51,097 bases of DNA from Streptomyces bikiniensis (GTDB lineage: Bacteria > Actinomycetota > Actinomycetes > Streptomycetales > Streptomycetaceae). Shown piece by piece: positions 23,873 to 32,583 of the stretch. The stretch lies in NCBI GenBank assembly GCA_000716465.1, contig JNWL01000042.1:1-51097 (forward strand), read 5' to 3'. Both the position numbers and the translations under genes were made by a program. The notes beneath the pieces were generated by a model. The model was not told the origin of the DNA, made no database searches, and worked only from the letters and a program-made list of their open reading frames with translations. The number at the start of each line of letters is the position of its first letter. Position 1 is the first letter of the stretch.

Positions 23873-25843
23873 TCAGGGGCGGAGCGTGGGCGCGGTGGCG
23901 GCGGGGACCACCGCCGAGTGGGCCGTGTGGTGGCAGGCGGCCGTCCACGCGGTGGCGTCCGGCCGTGGCGGGTGGGGCTCCCGTGACGGGGAGGGATCCC
24001 GTGACGGATGGAGCCCCCGTGACGGGGAGGGGTCCCGCTCCGCGCACAGGCGGCGGGAGCCGGGGTCCAGGTCGGTGAAGAGCGGGCAGCGGGGCCGGAA
24101 GGCACAGCCGGTGCCGCCGGTGGTGGGAGTGGTGCTGTCCTCGGGCAGCAGCACCCGCCGGCGGTGGCGTTCGGTGTGCGGATCGGTGCTGAGAGCGGCG
24201 TCGACCAGTGCCCGGGTGTAGGGGTGCCGCGGCCGGTTCAGGGCGGCGGCCGTCGGGCCGTGCTCGACCAGGCGCCCCCGGTAGAGCACGGCCACGTCGT
24301 CGGCGCAGCGTCGTACGAGGTGGACGTCGTGGGAGACCAGGACATAGGCCAGACCCAGCTCGCCGCGCAACCGGTCGAGCAGGTCCATGACACCGGCGCG
24401 CAGCGGGGCGTCCAGCGCGGAGACGGGTTCGTCGAGCAGCAGCAGCCGAGGCCGGGTGGCCAGGGCCCGGGCTATCGCCACGCGCTGACGCTGGCCGCCG
24501 GACAGGCGGCCGGGCCGGGCGCGGGCCACCGCCTGCTCCAGCTCCACCAGGTCCAGAAGCTCGGCCACCCGCCGGCCGCGCGCCTCGGCCGGTTCCCCTT
24601 CGAGGGCGAGCGGCTCCCCGATGAGGTCGGCCACCGTCATGAGCGGGTCGAGCGAGGAGGACGGGTCCTGGAACACCAGCTGCATCCGGCGCCGCAGCGC
24701 GTACCGGTCCGCACGGTCCAGGGTGGCCAGGTCGTGCCCCAGGACCTCCACCCGGCCCGCCTGGGGCGGTCGCAGCCCCATGATCTCGCGCAGCACCGTG
24801 GTCTTGCCGGACCCGGACTCTCCGAGCAGGGCCAGGGCCCGGCCCTCGGCAACAGTGAAGCTCACCCCGTCGACCGCCCGGACGCCGTCCCGCCGCCCGG
24901 CGCCCGGAAGGCCGCGTGCCGGGTAGTCCCGTCTCAGGGCCTCGACGCGCAGCACGTCCGGCGCGGACACCAGGGGGCGCGGGCCGGTGGGACGGGGGCG
25001 GGCCAGCTGCCGTGTGGCCGTGAGCAGTTCCCCGAGTTCGCCGTCGGGTGCGGACTCGGCGGCGAGCAGCCGTGCGACCTCGCCCTGCTGGACCAGGGCG
25101 CCGTCGCGCATCACGGCGATCCGGTCACAGGAGCGGGCCACCACCCCCAGGTCGTGGGTGATCATCAGCAGGGCGCATCCCGTGTCCGCGCGCAGCGAGT
25201 CCAGCAGGTGGAGGATCTGTGCCTGCACGGTGGTGTCGAGCGCGCTGGTCGGCTCGTCGGCGATCAGCAGTTCCGGCCCTCCGGCGATGGCCATGGCGAT
25301 CGCGGCCCGTTGGCGCATGCCCCCGGAGAACTCGTGGGGGAAGGCGCCGGCCCGCCGCGCCGCCGAGGGGATGCCCACCCGGTCGAGCAGGCGTACCGCC
25401 TCCTCCCGTGCCTCCTTCCGCGTCGTCGTCCGGTGGAGCCGTACCGCCTCGGCGATCTGCCGGCCCACGGGGATCACCGGGTTCAGGGCCGTCAGCGGGT
25501 CCTGGAACACCATGCCGATCCGCCGCCCGCGGATCCGGGAGAGTTCCCGGTCGGACAGGTGGAGCAGTTCCCGCCCGTCGAAGCGCACCGATCCCTCGAC
25601 CACGGCGGGCCCCGGAACGAGCCCGATCAGGGCGGATGCCGTCACGGACTTGCCCGAGCCGGAGGGACCGACGACGGCCATGGCCTGCCCCGCTGCGAGG
25701 CGCAGGTCGACTCCTCGTACGGCCCGGCGCGGGCCGCCGCCGGACCGTACGCCGTTCCGGAAGGTGACCGAGAGCCCGGACACCTCCAGCAGCTGTGCCG
25801 TCGGCGGCGGTTCCGAGCCGTGTGGCGTGTGTTCAGTCTTCAT
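23873..25843 (-). CDS. dipeptide/metallophore ABC importer, double ATPase subunit
   Basis: This is a 656-residue fusion of two Dpp/Opp-type ATPases. The first half has Walker A GPSGSGKS, signature FSGGMRQR and Walker B ELLIADEPTSALD; the second has GESGSGKT, LSGGQRQR and LLLLDEPVSALD. A C-terminal oligopeptide-transporter tail with CAFRPRCPL, which in relatives binds an iron-sulfur cluster, is partly present. Its start overlaps the second permease by 11 nt. It powers import by the two permeases and lipoprotein encoded just upstream. Confidence 0.92.
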   Translation of the reverse strand: MKTEHTPHGSEPPPTAQLLEVSGLSVTFRNGVRSGGGPRRAVRGVDLRLAAGQAMAVVGPSGSGKSVTASALIGLVPGPAVVEGSVRFDGRELLHLSDRELSRIRGRRIGMVFQDPLTALNPVIPVGRQIAEAVRLHRTTTRKEAREEAVRLLDRVGIPSAARRAGAFPHEFSGGMRQRAAIAMAIAGGPELLIADEPTSALDTTVQAQILHLLDSLRADTGCALLMITHDLGVVARSCDRIAVMRDGALVQQGEVARLLAAESAPDGELGELLTATRQLARPRPTGPRPLVSAPDVLRVEALRRDYPARGLPGAGRRDGVRAVDGVSFTVAEGRALALLGESGSGKTTVLREIMGLRPPQAGRVEVLGHDLATLDRADRYALRRRMQLVFQDPSSSLDPLMTVADLIGEPLALEGEPAEARGRRVAELLDLVELEQAVARARPGRLSGGQRQRVAIARALATRPRLLLLDEPVSALDAPLRAGVMDLLDRLRGELGLAYVLVSHDVHLVRRCADDVAVLYRGRLVEHGPTAAALNRPRHPYTRALVDAALSTDPHTERHRRRVLLPEDSTTPTTGGTGCAFRPRCPLFTDLDPGSRRLCAERDPSPSRGLHPSRDPSPSREPHPPRPDATAWTAACHHTAHSAVVPAATAPTLRP

Positions 25844-26726
25844 TCGATCCCCCTCTGCCTTCCTCCAGGGCGCGACGCAGCCCCTCGCCCAGCAGCCCGA
25901 CGGCGCTCACCGTCACGACCAGGAACCCGACGGGGGCGAGAAACGCCCACGGGTATGTCAGTGCCGATCCGCTCCCGGTCGCCACGAGGGTGCCCAGCGA
26001 CACGTCGGGAGGCTGGATGCCGAAGCCGAAGTAGCTCAGACCCGCTTCGCCGAGGATCGCGGCGCCCACATGAAGCGTGCAGTCGATCACCAGCAGGGGC
26101 ACCAGGTGCGGAAGCAGATGGCGCCGCATGATCCACAGAGTCGGGGCGCCCATGTGGTGCGCGGCGGTGACGAACTCCCGCTGCCGCAGGGCGACGGTCC
26201 GCGCGCGGACGACCCGGGCGGTGAGCATCCACTGGAACAGGGCCAGGACGAGGACCATGTACAGCCAGGACCGCTCCCGCAGGAGGGGGGAGAGCACGGC
26301 CGCGACCAGGAAGGGCGGCAGGATCAGCAACATGTCGACCCCCCACATCAGGCAGCGGTCCACCCAGCGGCCCAGGTAGCCGGCGGCCAGTCCCACCGCG
26401 GCGGACAGGGTGGTGGAGAGCACGGCGACGAGGAGTCCGATGACCAGTGACTTCCGGAGCCCTTGCAGGCACTGGGCGAGCAGGTCCTCTCCCAGGCGGG
26501 ACGTGCCCAGCCAGTGCTCGCCGCCCGGGGGCACCAGCATCGCGGTCCGGTCCTGGGCGACGTGGTCGTACGGCCACAGCAACGGACCCAGTACGGCCGC
26601 GCCGGCGAGGGCGAGCAGCAGCGCCGCCCCGCACACGATCGACGGGCGGCCGGGCGTGCGCCGGGCGGCCGACCGGAACCGCCCGCGGCCTTGGGCCGAG
26701 GTCCTCTCCTCGGTCAGGGTGTTCAC
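25833..26726 (-). CDS. ABC importer permease, DppC/CntC-like
   Basis: The 297-residue inner-membrane permease has a DppC-like N-terminal helix after a basic tail, the periplasmic segment LLWPYDHVAQDRTAMLVPPG with GEHWLGTSRLGEDLLA (the hallmark GTDxxGRDxxS region), and the EAA loop AAHHMGAPTLWIMRRHLLP that docks the ATPase. The GTG start overlaps the preceding permease stop as GTGA. Together with the adjacent permease it forms the channel. Confidence 0.9.
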   Translation of the reverse strand: MNTLTEERTSAQGRGRFRSAARRTPGRPSIVCGAALLLALAGAAVLGPLLWPYDHVAQDRTAMLVPPGGEHWLGTSRLGEDLLAQCLQGLRKSLVIGLLVAVLSTTLSAAVGLAAGYLGRWVDRCLMWGVDMLLILPPFLVAAVLSPLLRERSWLYMVLVLALFQWMLTARVVRARTVALRQREFVTAAHHMGAPTLWIMRRHLLPHLVPLLVIDCTLHVGAAILGEAGLSYFGFGIQPPDVSLGTLVATGSGSALTYPWAFLAPVGFLVVTVSAVGLLGEGLRRALEEGRGGSNED

Positions 26727-27778
26727 GGGCCGGCCCTCCGGATCCGCGGGTCGAGCAGGGCCAGCACGCCGTCGGCCAGCATTCCGGCCAGGACCACGAG
26801 GACCGCGATGAACAGCGTCACCGAGGCCACGATGTTCGCGTCCTCGTCCTGGATCCCTCGGAGCAGCCAGTCGCCCATGCCGTTCCAGCCGAAGACCCGC
26901 TCGGTGAACACCCCGCCCGTCAGGTGCAGTCCGAAGGTGAACGCGAACAGCGTCACCATCGGGATGAGTGCGATCCGTACGCCGTGCCGGAGTACCGCCT
27001 GACGGTGGCGCAGCCCCTTGGCGCGGGCCGCGCGCAGGAAGTCGCTGCCCAGGACGTCGAGCATGGCCGCCCGTTGGTAGCGGCTGTAGAAAGCGGCCTG
27101 CGGAAGGGCGATCGCGAGGGTCGGCAGCGCGAGGTGGCGCAGCCGGTCGCCGATCGCCGCCCACCCCGTGTGGTCGGCTCCGGGCGTGGTCTCGGCCGAG
27201 AAGTACAGCAGTTGGGTGCCGGCCGCCTCGTTCAGGGGCAGCCAGAGCATCTTGAGGACCGTGCCCAGGACGAACACCGGCACGGCGAGGATGATCAACG
27301 ACGCGAACAGTGACATCCGGTCCGACGGCCGTCCGTCGCGCAGCGCGTTCCACAGCCCGATCGCCACGCCGAGGACGATCGCGAGCAGGCTGCCGGCCAG
27401 GAAGAGACGCACGCTGGTGCCGCAACGCCGCCACAACTCGTCCCCGATCTCCTGGCCGGTGACCGTCTCGCCGAAGTCGCCGTGGGGGACACCGGCCAGC
27501 CATCCCAGGAAGCGCTGGGGCACCGGGTCGTCCAGGCCGAGGCGCTGCGCCTGCGCGTCGATCACCGCCTGGGGCGGCGGCGGTTGCTGCCCGCGCAGCT
27601 CCGCGAGCGGATCGAAGCTGATCGACGCCAGGACGTACGCGGTGAAGGTGGCGGCCAGGCACAGGCCGAGCCGCCATGCCAGGCGGCGCAGCAGGCGTCC
27701 CGCCGCCCCAGCCGGTGGGCCGCTCGGTGCGGCCACCGCGCGGACACCGGCTGCGCGGGGCGGCGAGAGGGAGGTCAC
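26723..27778 (-). CDS. ABC importer permease, DppB/CntB-like
   Basis: This 351-residue permease of the DppB type has a first membrane helix (about residues 33-52), the periplasmic domain LGLDDPVPQRFLGWLAGVPH with GDFGETVTGQEI, and the EAA loop LRAARAKGLRHRQAVLRHGV. Six hydrophobic segments are visible. The GTG start overlaps the binding-protein stop (GTGA). It probably forms a heterodimer with the next gene product. Confidence 0.9.
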   Translation of the reverse strand: MTSLSPPRAAGVRAVAAPSGPPAGAAGRLLRRLAWRLGLCLAATFTAYVLASISFDPLAELRGQQPPPPQAVIDAQAQRLGLDDPVPQRFLGWLAGVPHGDFGETVTGQEIGDELWRRCGTSVRLFLAGSLLAIVLGVAIGLWNALRDGRPSDRMSLFASLIILAVPVFVLGTVLKMLWLPLNEAAGTQLLYFSAETTPGADHTGWAAIGDRLRHLALPTLAIALPQAAFYSRYQRAAMLDVLGSDFLRAARAKGLRHRQAVLRHGVRIALIPMVTLFAFTFGLHLTGGVFTERVFGWNGMGDWLLRGIQDEDANIVASVTLFIAVLVVLAGMLADGVLALLDPRIRRAGP

Positions 27779-29463
27779 TTCAGGAATCCCGCATTCCCGA
27801 ACCCGTACGCCCCGAGCCCGCGCGCACCGTAGTTGGCGACTTCCTCGCGGACCGCGTAGGCGCCGGAGCCCGCGTACAGCGGCAGGTGGTGGGCGTGGCG
27901 CCAGGCCAGCACATCGATCTCGTTGGCGATGTCGCGCCGCTTGGCCGGGTCCAGTTCGGCCAGGCCCCGGTCGTACAGCGTGTCGATCTCGGGGATGTAG
28001 ACGCGGCCGAAGTTGCTGCCGGCGTCGTCACCCTGCGGCTTCTGGAACACCGGACGGTCGTGGGCGAACGGCGAGGCGGACTTGGTCCATTCGAAGGCGA
28101 TCAGGTCGAAGTTCCCGGGGATCAGGTAGCTGTCGTAGAACTTGTCCAGGGGCACGGAGGTGATCCGGGCCTCGATGCCGGCCGCCCGCAGCTGGTCGGC
28201 GATCAGGCCGCACACCGACTTGCCGACGGGCGTGGCCTGTCCGACGAGTCGGAGCGTGAGCTTCTTGCCGCCCTTCTCGCGGCTCTCACCGGACTTCTTC
28301 CAGCCGAGGGCGTCCAGCTGCTTGCCCGCGGCAGCGGGGTCGAACGGCAGGGTGGCGGAGTTGTCCCGGTAGCCGGGGTCGCCGGGCGGCAGGATGTGGT
28401 TGCCGACCGGCTTGGCGTCCGGCACGATCCGGCCGATGAGCGCGGTGGTGATGGCCTTCGGGTCGATGGCCTGGGCGACGGCGCGGCGCAGCTTCTCGTC
28501 CGCCAGCGGGGCCCCGGGCGCGCCGTTGAAGGTGAGCTGCCCGGCGAGCCGTTCGGGCGCCTGCCGGATCTCGACGCCCGGCATGCTCTTGGCCCGGCTG
28601 AAGAGGTCGAGGTCCGCGCCGATGGGGTACAGGTCGATGCCCCGGTTGGCGAGTTCGTCGGCGCGGGCCGCCGGGTCGAGTGCGCGGAGGATGACCCGCT
28701 TCAGCGGCGGCTTCTGCGCCCACCAGGAGGGGTTCCGCTTGAGGTCGATGGTCTTGCCGGTCTTGTCGATCTTCTCCACGGCGAACGGGCCGGAGGTGAT
28801 CGCGGGTGACTCGAGCCAGCCCTTGTTGAAGTCCTGCGGTGAGCCGGTCACTTCCTTGGGCAGCAGCGGGGTGAAGAGGCCCTGCCACTCGGCGAACGGC
28901 TTGCCGAACGTGACGACGGCCTCCTTGTCGGAGGCGCCCTTCCGCACCGAGGACATGTCGGCGTAGCCGACGTTGCTGTAGCCCTCGTACGCCTTGTTCT
29001 TGCCGTTCAGGGCCTGCCACTGGCCGTGGAGGTCGCTCCAGTTGATCGGGCGGCCGTTGCTCCAGACCGCGTCCTTCGCGATCCGGTACGTGAGGACCTG
29101 GGGTGAGGTGGAGGTCAACTCCACCGAGTCGAAGAACGCCTTGTTCACCTTCTGCGTACCGTCGGGTGCGTCGCTGAACGCTCCCGGCAGGATCGCTTCC
29201 GCCAGCTGCCAGGTCACCACGCGCGCCCCGTTGAGCTGGATGGGGTTGTAGTTCGTCGGCAGGGCGTCCACCGGCACCCTCAGGTCGCCGCCGTCCCGCA
29301 GTGCCGCGACCGGCTGCGCGTTGATGTCCTGCGCGCCGCGCACGGCGGGTGTCCGCGGCGCCTTCGCGTCCTGCTCGCCGTCGGATCCGGCGCACCCCCC
29401 GGCGAGGAGGGCGACACCGAGGGCCAGCACGACCGCTTGGCCGCGTCTGCGCGTTCTGAGCAT
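27775..29463 (-). CDS. family-5 substrate-binding lipoprotein of the metallophore importer
   Basis: The 562-residue SBP_bac_5 receptor has a signal with lipobox ALLAGGC (Cys near residue 24) and family blocks AVWSNGRPINWSDL and LPLYAGSGAYAVRE. Relatives include receptors for peptides, nickel chelates and opine metallophores (CntA). It is the first gene of the 11-gene unit. The ATG at 29463 is preferred (AAAGGA 9 nt upstream) over that at 29490. A Zur-box-like palindrome sits between its -35 and -10 elements about 50 bp upstream, implying induction under zinc shortage. The ligand is inferred to be the operon product bound to metal. Confidence 0.88.
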   Translation of the reverse strand: MLRTRRRGQAVVLALGVALLAGGCAGSDGEQDAKAPRTPAVRGAQDINAQPVAALRDGGDLRVPVDALPTNYNPIQLNGARVVTWQLAEAILPGAFSDAPDGTQKVNKAFFDSVELTSTSPQVLTYRIAKDAVWSNGRPINWSDLHGQWQALNGKNKAYEGYSNVGYADMSSVRKGASDKEAVVTFGKPFAEWQGLFTPLLPKEVTGSPQDFNKGWLESPAITSGPFAVEKIDKTGKTIDLKRNPSWWAQKPPLKRVILRALDPAARADELANRGIDLYPIGADLDLFSRAKSMPGVEIRQAPERLAGQLTFNGAPGAPLADEKLRRAVAQAIDPKAITTALIGRIVPDAKPVGNHILPPGDPGYRDNSATLPFDPAAAGKQLDALGWKKSGESREKGGKKLTLRLVGQATPVGKSVCGLIADQLRAAGIEARITSVPLDKFYDSYLIPGNFDLIAFEWTKSASPFAHDRPVFQKPQGDDAGSNFGRVYIPEIDTLYDRGLAELDPAKRRDIANEIDVLAWRHAHHLPLYAGSGAYAVREEVANYGARGLGAYGFGNAGFLK

Positions 29464-29510
29464 GCCTGTGAGTCCTTTCCCGGCGGCCATCCGGACGCCT
29501 CACCGAGGAA

Positions 29511-29537
29511 CGTATAGAAAATGATTATCAGTTTCAA
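29511..29537 (-). promoter_or_regulatory. promoter of the metallophore operon with Zur box 1
   Basis: On the minus strand TTGAAA (29537-29532) and TATACG (29516-29511) form a -35/-10 pair 15 bp apart. The palindrome TGAAACTGATAATCA (29536-29522), within the 19-bp dyad 29517-29535, fills the spacer. It fits the consensus shared by the other boxes in this window, so zinc-loaded Zur should block this promoter. Confidence 0.75.
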
Positions 29538-29609
29538 TAGGCGCTTCCGACTCGTCTCGCCATCCGGACGCCGGCGCTGCGTCACCGAGAGCAGGCGGTC
29601 GGGGGCGCT

Positions 29610-29637
29610 TTGAAAACGGGATCCATTTGCATGTAGC
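29610..29637 (+). promoter_or_regulatory. promoter of rpmF2 with Zur box 2
   Basis: TTGAAA (29610-29615) and TGTAGC (29632-29637) are 16 bp apart and flank TGAAAACGGGATCCA (29611-29625), a Zur-box-like palindrome. It faces away from Zur box 1, about 75 bp off, so the divergent units each have their own operator. Confidence 0.7.
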
Positions 29638-29670
29638 GTGGGGACGTACCCACGTGAGCAGGAGAACACC

Positions 29671-29841
29671 ATGGCCGTGCCCAAGCGGAAGATGTCCCGC
29701 AGCAACACCCGCCACCGCCGCGCGCAGTGGAAGGCCACCACGCCGCAGCTCGTGCCGGTCACGGTCGACGGAGTGACCTACTCCGTACCGCAGCGGCTCG
29801 CCAAGGCGTACCAGCGCGGCCTGCTGCGCCCCGAGGGCTGA
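29671..29841 (+). CDS. rpmF2: alternative (zinc-free) ribosomal protein bL32
   Basis: This 56-residue bL32 starts [20 protein letters not shown], the standard family N-terminus. The two CxxC zinc knuckles of ordinary bL32 are absent and there is no cysteine at all. Such C-minus paralogues replace the zinc-holding form when zinc is scarce. AGGAGA precedes the ATG by 6 nt. The COG0523 gene starts 5 bp after the stop, so the two form an operon behind a Zur box. Confidence 0.92.
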   Translation: MAVPKRKMSRSNTRHRRAQWKATTPQLVPVTVDGVTYSVPQRLAKAYQRGLLRPEG

Positions 29842-29846
29842 AGGGC

Positions 29847-31025
29847 ATGACCGAACGACTGCCGGTCACCGTCCTGTCGGGCTTCCTCGGGGCGGGCAAG
29901 ACCACCCTGCTCAACCACGTGCTGAGCAACCGCGAGGGGCTGCGCGTCGCCGTCATCGTCAACGACATGAGCGAGATCAACATCGACGCCGCGCTCGTCC
30001 GCGGCGGCGACGCCGCACTGTCGCGGACCGAGGAACGCCTCGTCGAGATGACCAACGGCTGCATCTGCTGCACCCTGCGCGACGACCTCCTGGAGGAGGT
30101 CGACCGCCTCGCCCGCGAGGGCCGCTTCGACTACCTGCTGATCGAGTCCAGCGGCATCTCCGAGCCCATGCCGGTGGCCGCCACCTTCGCCTTCCCCCGC
30201 GACGACGGCGCCACCCTGGGCGATCTCGCCCGCCTCGACACCATGGTCACGGTCGTCGACGCCGCCAACTTCCTGCCCGAGCTGGAGGGCGGCGACGGGC
30301 TCGCCGAACGCGGGCTCGACCAGTACGAGGACGACGAGCGCACCGTCAGCGACCTGCTCATGGACCAGATCGAGTTCGCGGACGTCATCGTCCTGAACAA
30401 GCTGGACCTCGTCGACGAGGAGCAGGGCACGCGGCTGCGCGCCGCCCTGACACGCCTCAACCCGGTCGCCCGGATCGTCCCGGCCCGTCATGGCCGGGTG
30501 GACCCCACGCGGATCCTGGGCACCGGCCTCTTCGACCTCGAACGCGCCCAGCAGGCACCCGGCTGGGTCATGGAACTCAACGGCGACCACGTGCCGGAGA
30601 CCGAGGAGTACGGGATCTCCAGCACCGTCTTCCGCTCGGCCGCCCCCTTCCACCCGGGCCGCCTGTGGACCTTCGTCACCGAAGGACTCGACAGCGGCGC
30701 ATACGGTCAGGTACTGCGCTCCAAGGGCTTCTTCCGGCTCGCGACCCGACCGCTGGTGACCGGCCTGTGGTCGCAGGCCGGTTCCGTCGCCCGGTTCGAA
30801 CCCGCCGGCGCCCAGGACCCGGGCGCGCCGCAGGGCCAGGAACTCGTCTTCATCGGCACCGGGCTGCGCCCCGAGGCCCTGCAGACCGCGCTCACCGAGT
30901 GCCTCCTGGCCGAGGGAGAGACACCGCCCGCCGCCGACCCGTTCCCCGAATGGGACGCGTACGGATTCGGCGACGACAGCTGCGAACACGAGCACGCCCC
31001 TCCCCTGCTCGCGGCGCAGAGCTGA
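29847..31025 (+). CDS. COG0523/CobW-type GTPase, candidate zinc metallochaperone
   Basis: This 392-residue G3E GTPase is the only one of three COG0523 proteins here with all motifs: Walker [10 protein letters not shown] (12-20), metal-binding CxCC in GCICC (71-75), [10 protein letters not shown] and guanine-specific NKLD. The CobW C-terminal domain follows ([17 protein letters not shown]), and the tail ends CEHEHAP. Zur-controlled members such as YciC and ZNG1/ZigA deliver zinc to client metalloproteins during shortage. Co-transcription with rpmF2 fits that role. Confidence 0.92.
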   Translation: MTERLPVTVLSGFLGAGKTTLLNHVLSNREGLRVAVIVNDMSEINIDAALVRGGDAALSRTEERLVEMTNGCICCTLRDDLLEEVDRLAREGRFDYLLIESSGISEPMPVAATFAFPRDDGATLGDLARLDTMVTVVDAANFLPELEGGDGLAERGLDQYEDDERTVSDLLMDQIEFADVIVLNKLDLVDEEQGTRLRAALTRLNPVARIVPARHGRVDPTRILGTGLFDLERAQQAPGWVMELNGDHVPETEEYGISSTVFRSAAPFHPGRLWTFVTEGLDSGAYGQVLRSKGFFRLATRPLVTGLWSQAGSVARFEPAGAQDPGAPQGQELVFIGTGLRPEALQTALTECLLAEGETPPAADPFPEWDAYGFGDDSCEHEHAPPLLAAQS

Positions 31026-31030
31026 GAACT

Positions 31031-31073
31031 CCGGGTCGGGCGGTGGTCGCAGCCACGGCACCGCCCGACCCGG
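31031..31073 (+). terminator. terminator after the rpmF2-COG0523 operon
   Basis: A perfect 15-bp stem (31031-31045 with 31059-31073) and 13-nt loop begin 6 bp beyond the COG0523 stop. Confidence 0.75.
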
Positions 31074-31167
31074 TACACCTGCCCGCGCCCTCCCCCAGGA
31101 ACGGAGGGCTCGTCGCAGCACACCATCCACCGGATCCGTCACGGCGACAGACGCGCAGGAGGAGACC

Positions 31168-32016
31168 ATGGCCAAGCACGGCGTGCACCTCGGAGCGGTC
31201 CAGGAGACACTGCTGATCCCGCTGTACGGCCGGGCGGTGGAGAACCGGAAGCCCGACCCGGCGCTGCGCGATCCGCGCGCCGAAGAACTCGTCCGGGCGA
31301 TCGACTACGACTTCTCCCCCTTCGACGAACTCCCCAGCCTCGTCGGGACCGTGCTGCGCACCAGCCTGTTCGACCGCTGGGTGGCCGAGTTCCTCACCGC
31401 GCACCCGACCGGGACGGTCGTGGAGATCGGTACGGGCCTCAACACCCGGTTCGAGCGCGTCGACAACGGCCGGGCCCACTGGTTCGACCTGGACCTTCCG
31501 GACGCCATCGAGCTGCGCCGGGCCTTCTTCACCGACACTCCGCGCCGCACCATGATCGACGCGTCCGTGACCGAGGAATCCTGGACCCGGACGGTGACCG
31601 AGGCCGGGGGTCCCTACTTCTTCAGCGCCGAGGCCGTCCTGCCGTTCCTGGACGAGGCGGAGGTACGGCACGTCATCGGCCTGATCGCCGGCCGCTTCCC
31701 CGGCTCCCTGCTCGCGCTGGACACCGCCGGCCCCGGCTTCATCACCGCGCAGGACACCCACGACGCCCTGAGCAAGGTCGTAGCCCGCATGCGGTGGTCC
31801 TGCCCCGGCCCGGCCGTCCTCGCGGAGTGGCAGCCGGGCGCCCAGGTGCTCGCCTCCCACACCCTGAGCGGACTGCCGCGGCCGATGTTCGACGCGCTGC
31901 CCGTCGCCTACCGGAACATGCTCACCGAGCTCGCCGTACAGCGTCTGCCCCAGGTCGAGGAATACCGTCTCAGCCTGCTGCGCCTGCCGGACAGCCCCCA
32001 CACGACGTCACGGTGA
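31168..32016 (+). CDS. class I SAM methyltransferase, LCMT/TcmP-like
   Basis: The 282-residue methyltransferase is of the leucine-carboxyl-methyltransferase-like group that includes the polyketide O-methyltransferase TcmP. Visible features are VVEIGTGLNTRFERVD (motif I, about residues 75-90), WFDLDLPDAIELRR, and YFFSAEAVLPFLDEAEV. AGGAGGAG lies just upstream of the ATG. It follows a strong terminator and has no nearby Zur box, so its link with zinc response is unclear. A role in tailoring a metabolite or methylating a carboxylate is possible; no substrate is evident. Confidence 0.75.
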   Translation: MAKHGVHLGAVQETLLIPLYGRAVENRKPDPALRDPRAEELVRAIDYDFSPFDELPSLVGTVLRTSLFDRWVAEFLTAHPTGTVVEIGTGLNTRFERVDNGRAHWFDLDLPDAIELRRAFFTDTPRRTMIDASVTEESWTRTVTEAGGPYFFSAEAVLPFLDEAEVRHVIGLIAGRFPGSLLALDTAGPGFITAQDTHDALSKVVARMRWSCPGPAVLAEWQPGAQVLASHTLSGLPRPMFDALPVAYRNMLTELAVQRLPQVEEYRLSLLRLPDSPHTTSR

Positions 32017-32021
32017 CGTGC

Positions 32022-32059
32022 GAACGAGTGCGCCCCGCCGTCGCGGGGCGCACTCGTTC
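32022..32059. terminator. strong bidirectional terminator
   Basis: A perfect 17-bp stem (32022-32038 with 32043-32059) with a CGTC loop separates the convergent methyltransferase and His-rich genes. Confidence 0.85.
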
Positions 32060-32079
32060 ACTCACCCGGAACCGACTGG

Positions 32080-32382
32080 CTAGTGGTCGTCCCAGTGGCC
32101 GTCGTGTGCCGCGTGCCGGTGGCCGTCGTGGACGTAGTCCACGTGGTCACCGTGCGGGACGGCCACATGTCCGCAGCCTTCGCCGTGCGCGTGATCATGA
32201 CGAGAGTGCTCCCGGTGCTCGCCGGTCTCGCACTCGTCCACGTGGTCCTGGTGGCTCCGGTGCAGATGCCCGTCGTGCACGTAGTCGACGTGGTCGCCGT
32301 GCGGAACGGCCACGTGACCGCAGTCCTCGCCGTGCGTGTGGTCGTGCCCGGGGTGCGGCCGGTGTTCCACTGCTGTGGCCAC
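32080..32382 (-). CDS. histidine-rich metal-binding protein with internal duplication
   Basis: The 100-residue protein is about one-quarter histidine, with many Asp and a few Cys. Two near-identical halves each contain HGEDCGHVAVPHGDHVDYVH-type sequence, so the gene arose by internal tandem duplication. No signal peptide or membrane helix is seen. Similar small proteins occur beside zinc genes in Actinobacteria and probably store or buffer zinc. The GTG at 32382 has AGGAG 9 nt upstream; an upstream TTG abuts the Shine-Dalgarno and is rejected. A weak Zur-box-like palindrome lies at 32523-32537. Confidence 0.75.
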   Translation of the reverse strand: MATAVEHRPHPGHDHTHGEDCGHVAVPHGDHVDYVHDGHLHRSHQDHVDECETGEHREHSRHDHAHGEGCGHVAVPHGDHVDYVHDGHRHAAHDGHWDDH

Positions 32383-32522
32383 GCTGATCAACTCCTCTGG
32401 TTCGGGCCGCCGGATTCCGCATGGCGGCGACTATGCCGAATGTCCTTTCCCTCCCCCGTGGCAGAGTGACATACGGGATACGCACCTGCAAAAGGTCATC
32501 GTCTTATGACGTGTCGTGAACT

Positions 32523-32537
32523 CGATAACGGTTTCCA
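32523..32537 (-). promoter_or_regulatory. weak Zur box 9, upstream of the His-rich gene
   Basis: Minus-strand TGGAAACCGTTATCG matches the window consensus (TGRAAAYGRNWWYCA) except at two positions. It is 141 bp upstream of the His-rich gene start. The distance and mismatches make it less certain than the others. Confidence 0.4.
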
Positions 32538-32583
32538 GTGCGCACGTTCACTTTCGCGACGCGGCGCCCGTGCCTTCCGTGAG

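Noticed and set aside
15235..29463. Coelibactin or another NRPS zincophore cluster
   Set aside because: No adenylation, condensation or carrier-protein domain is present anywhere in the window.
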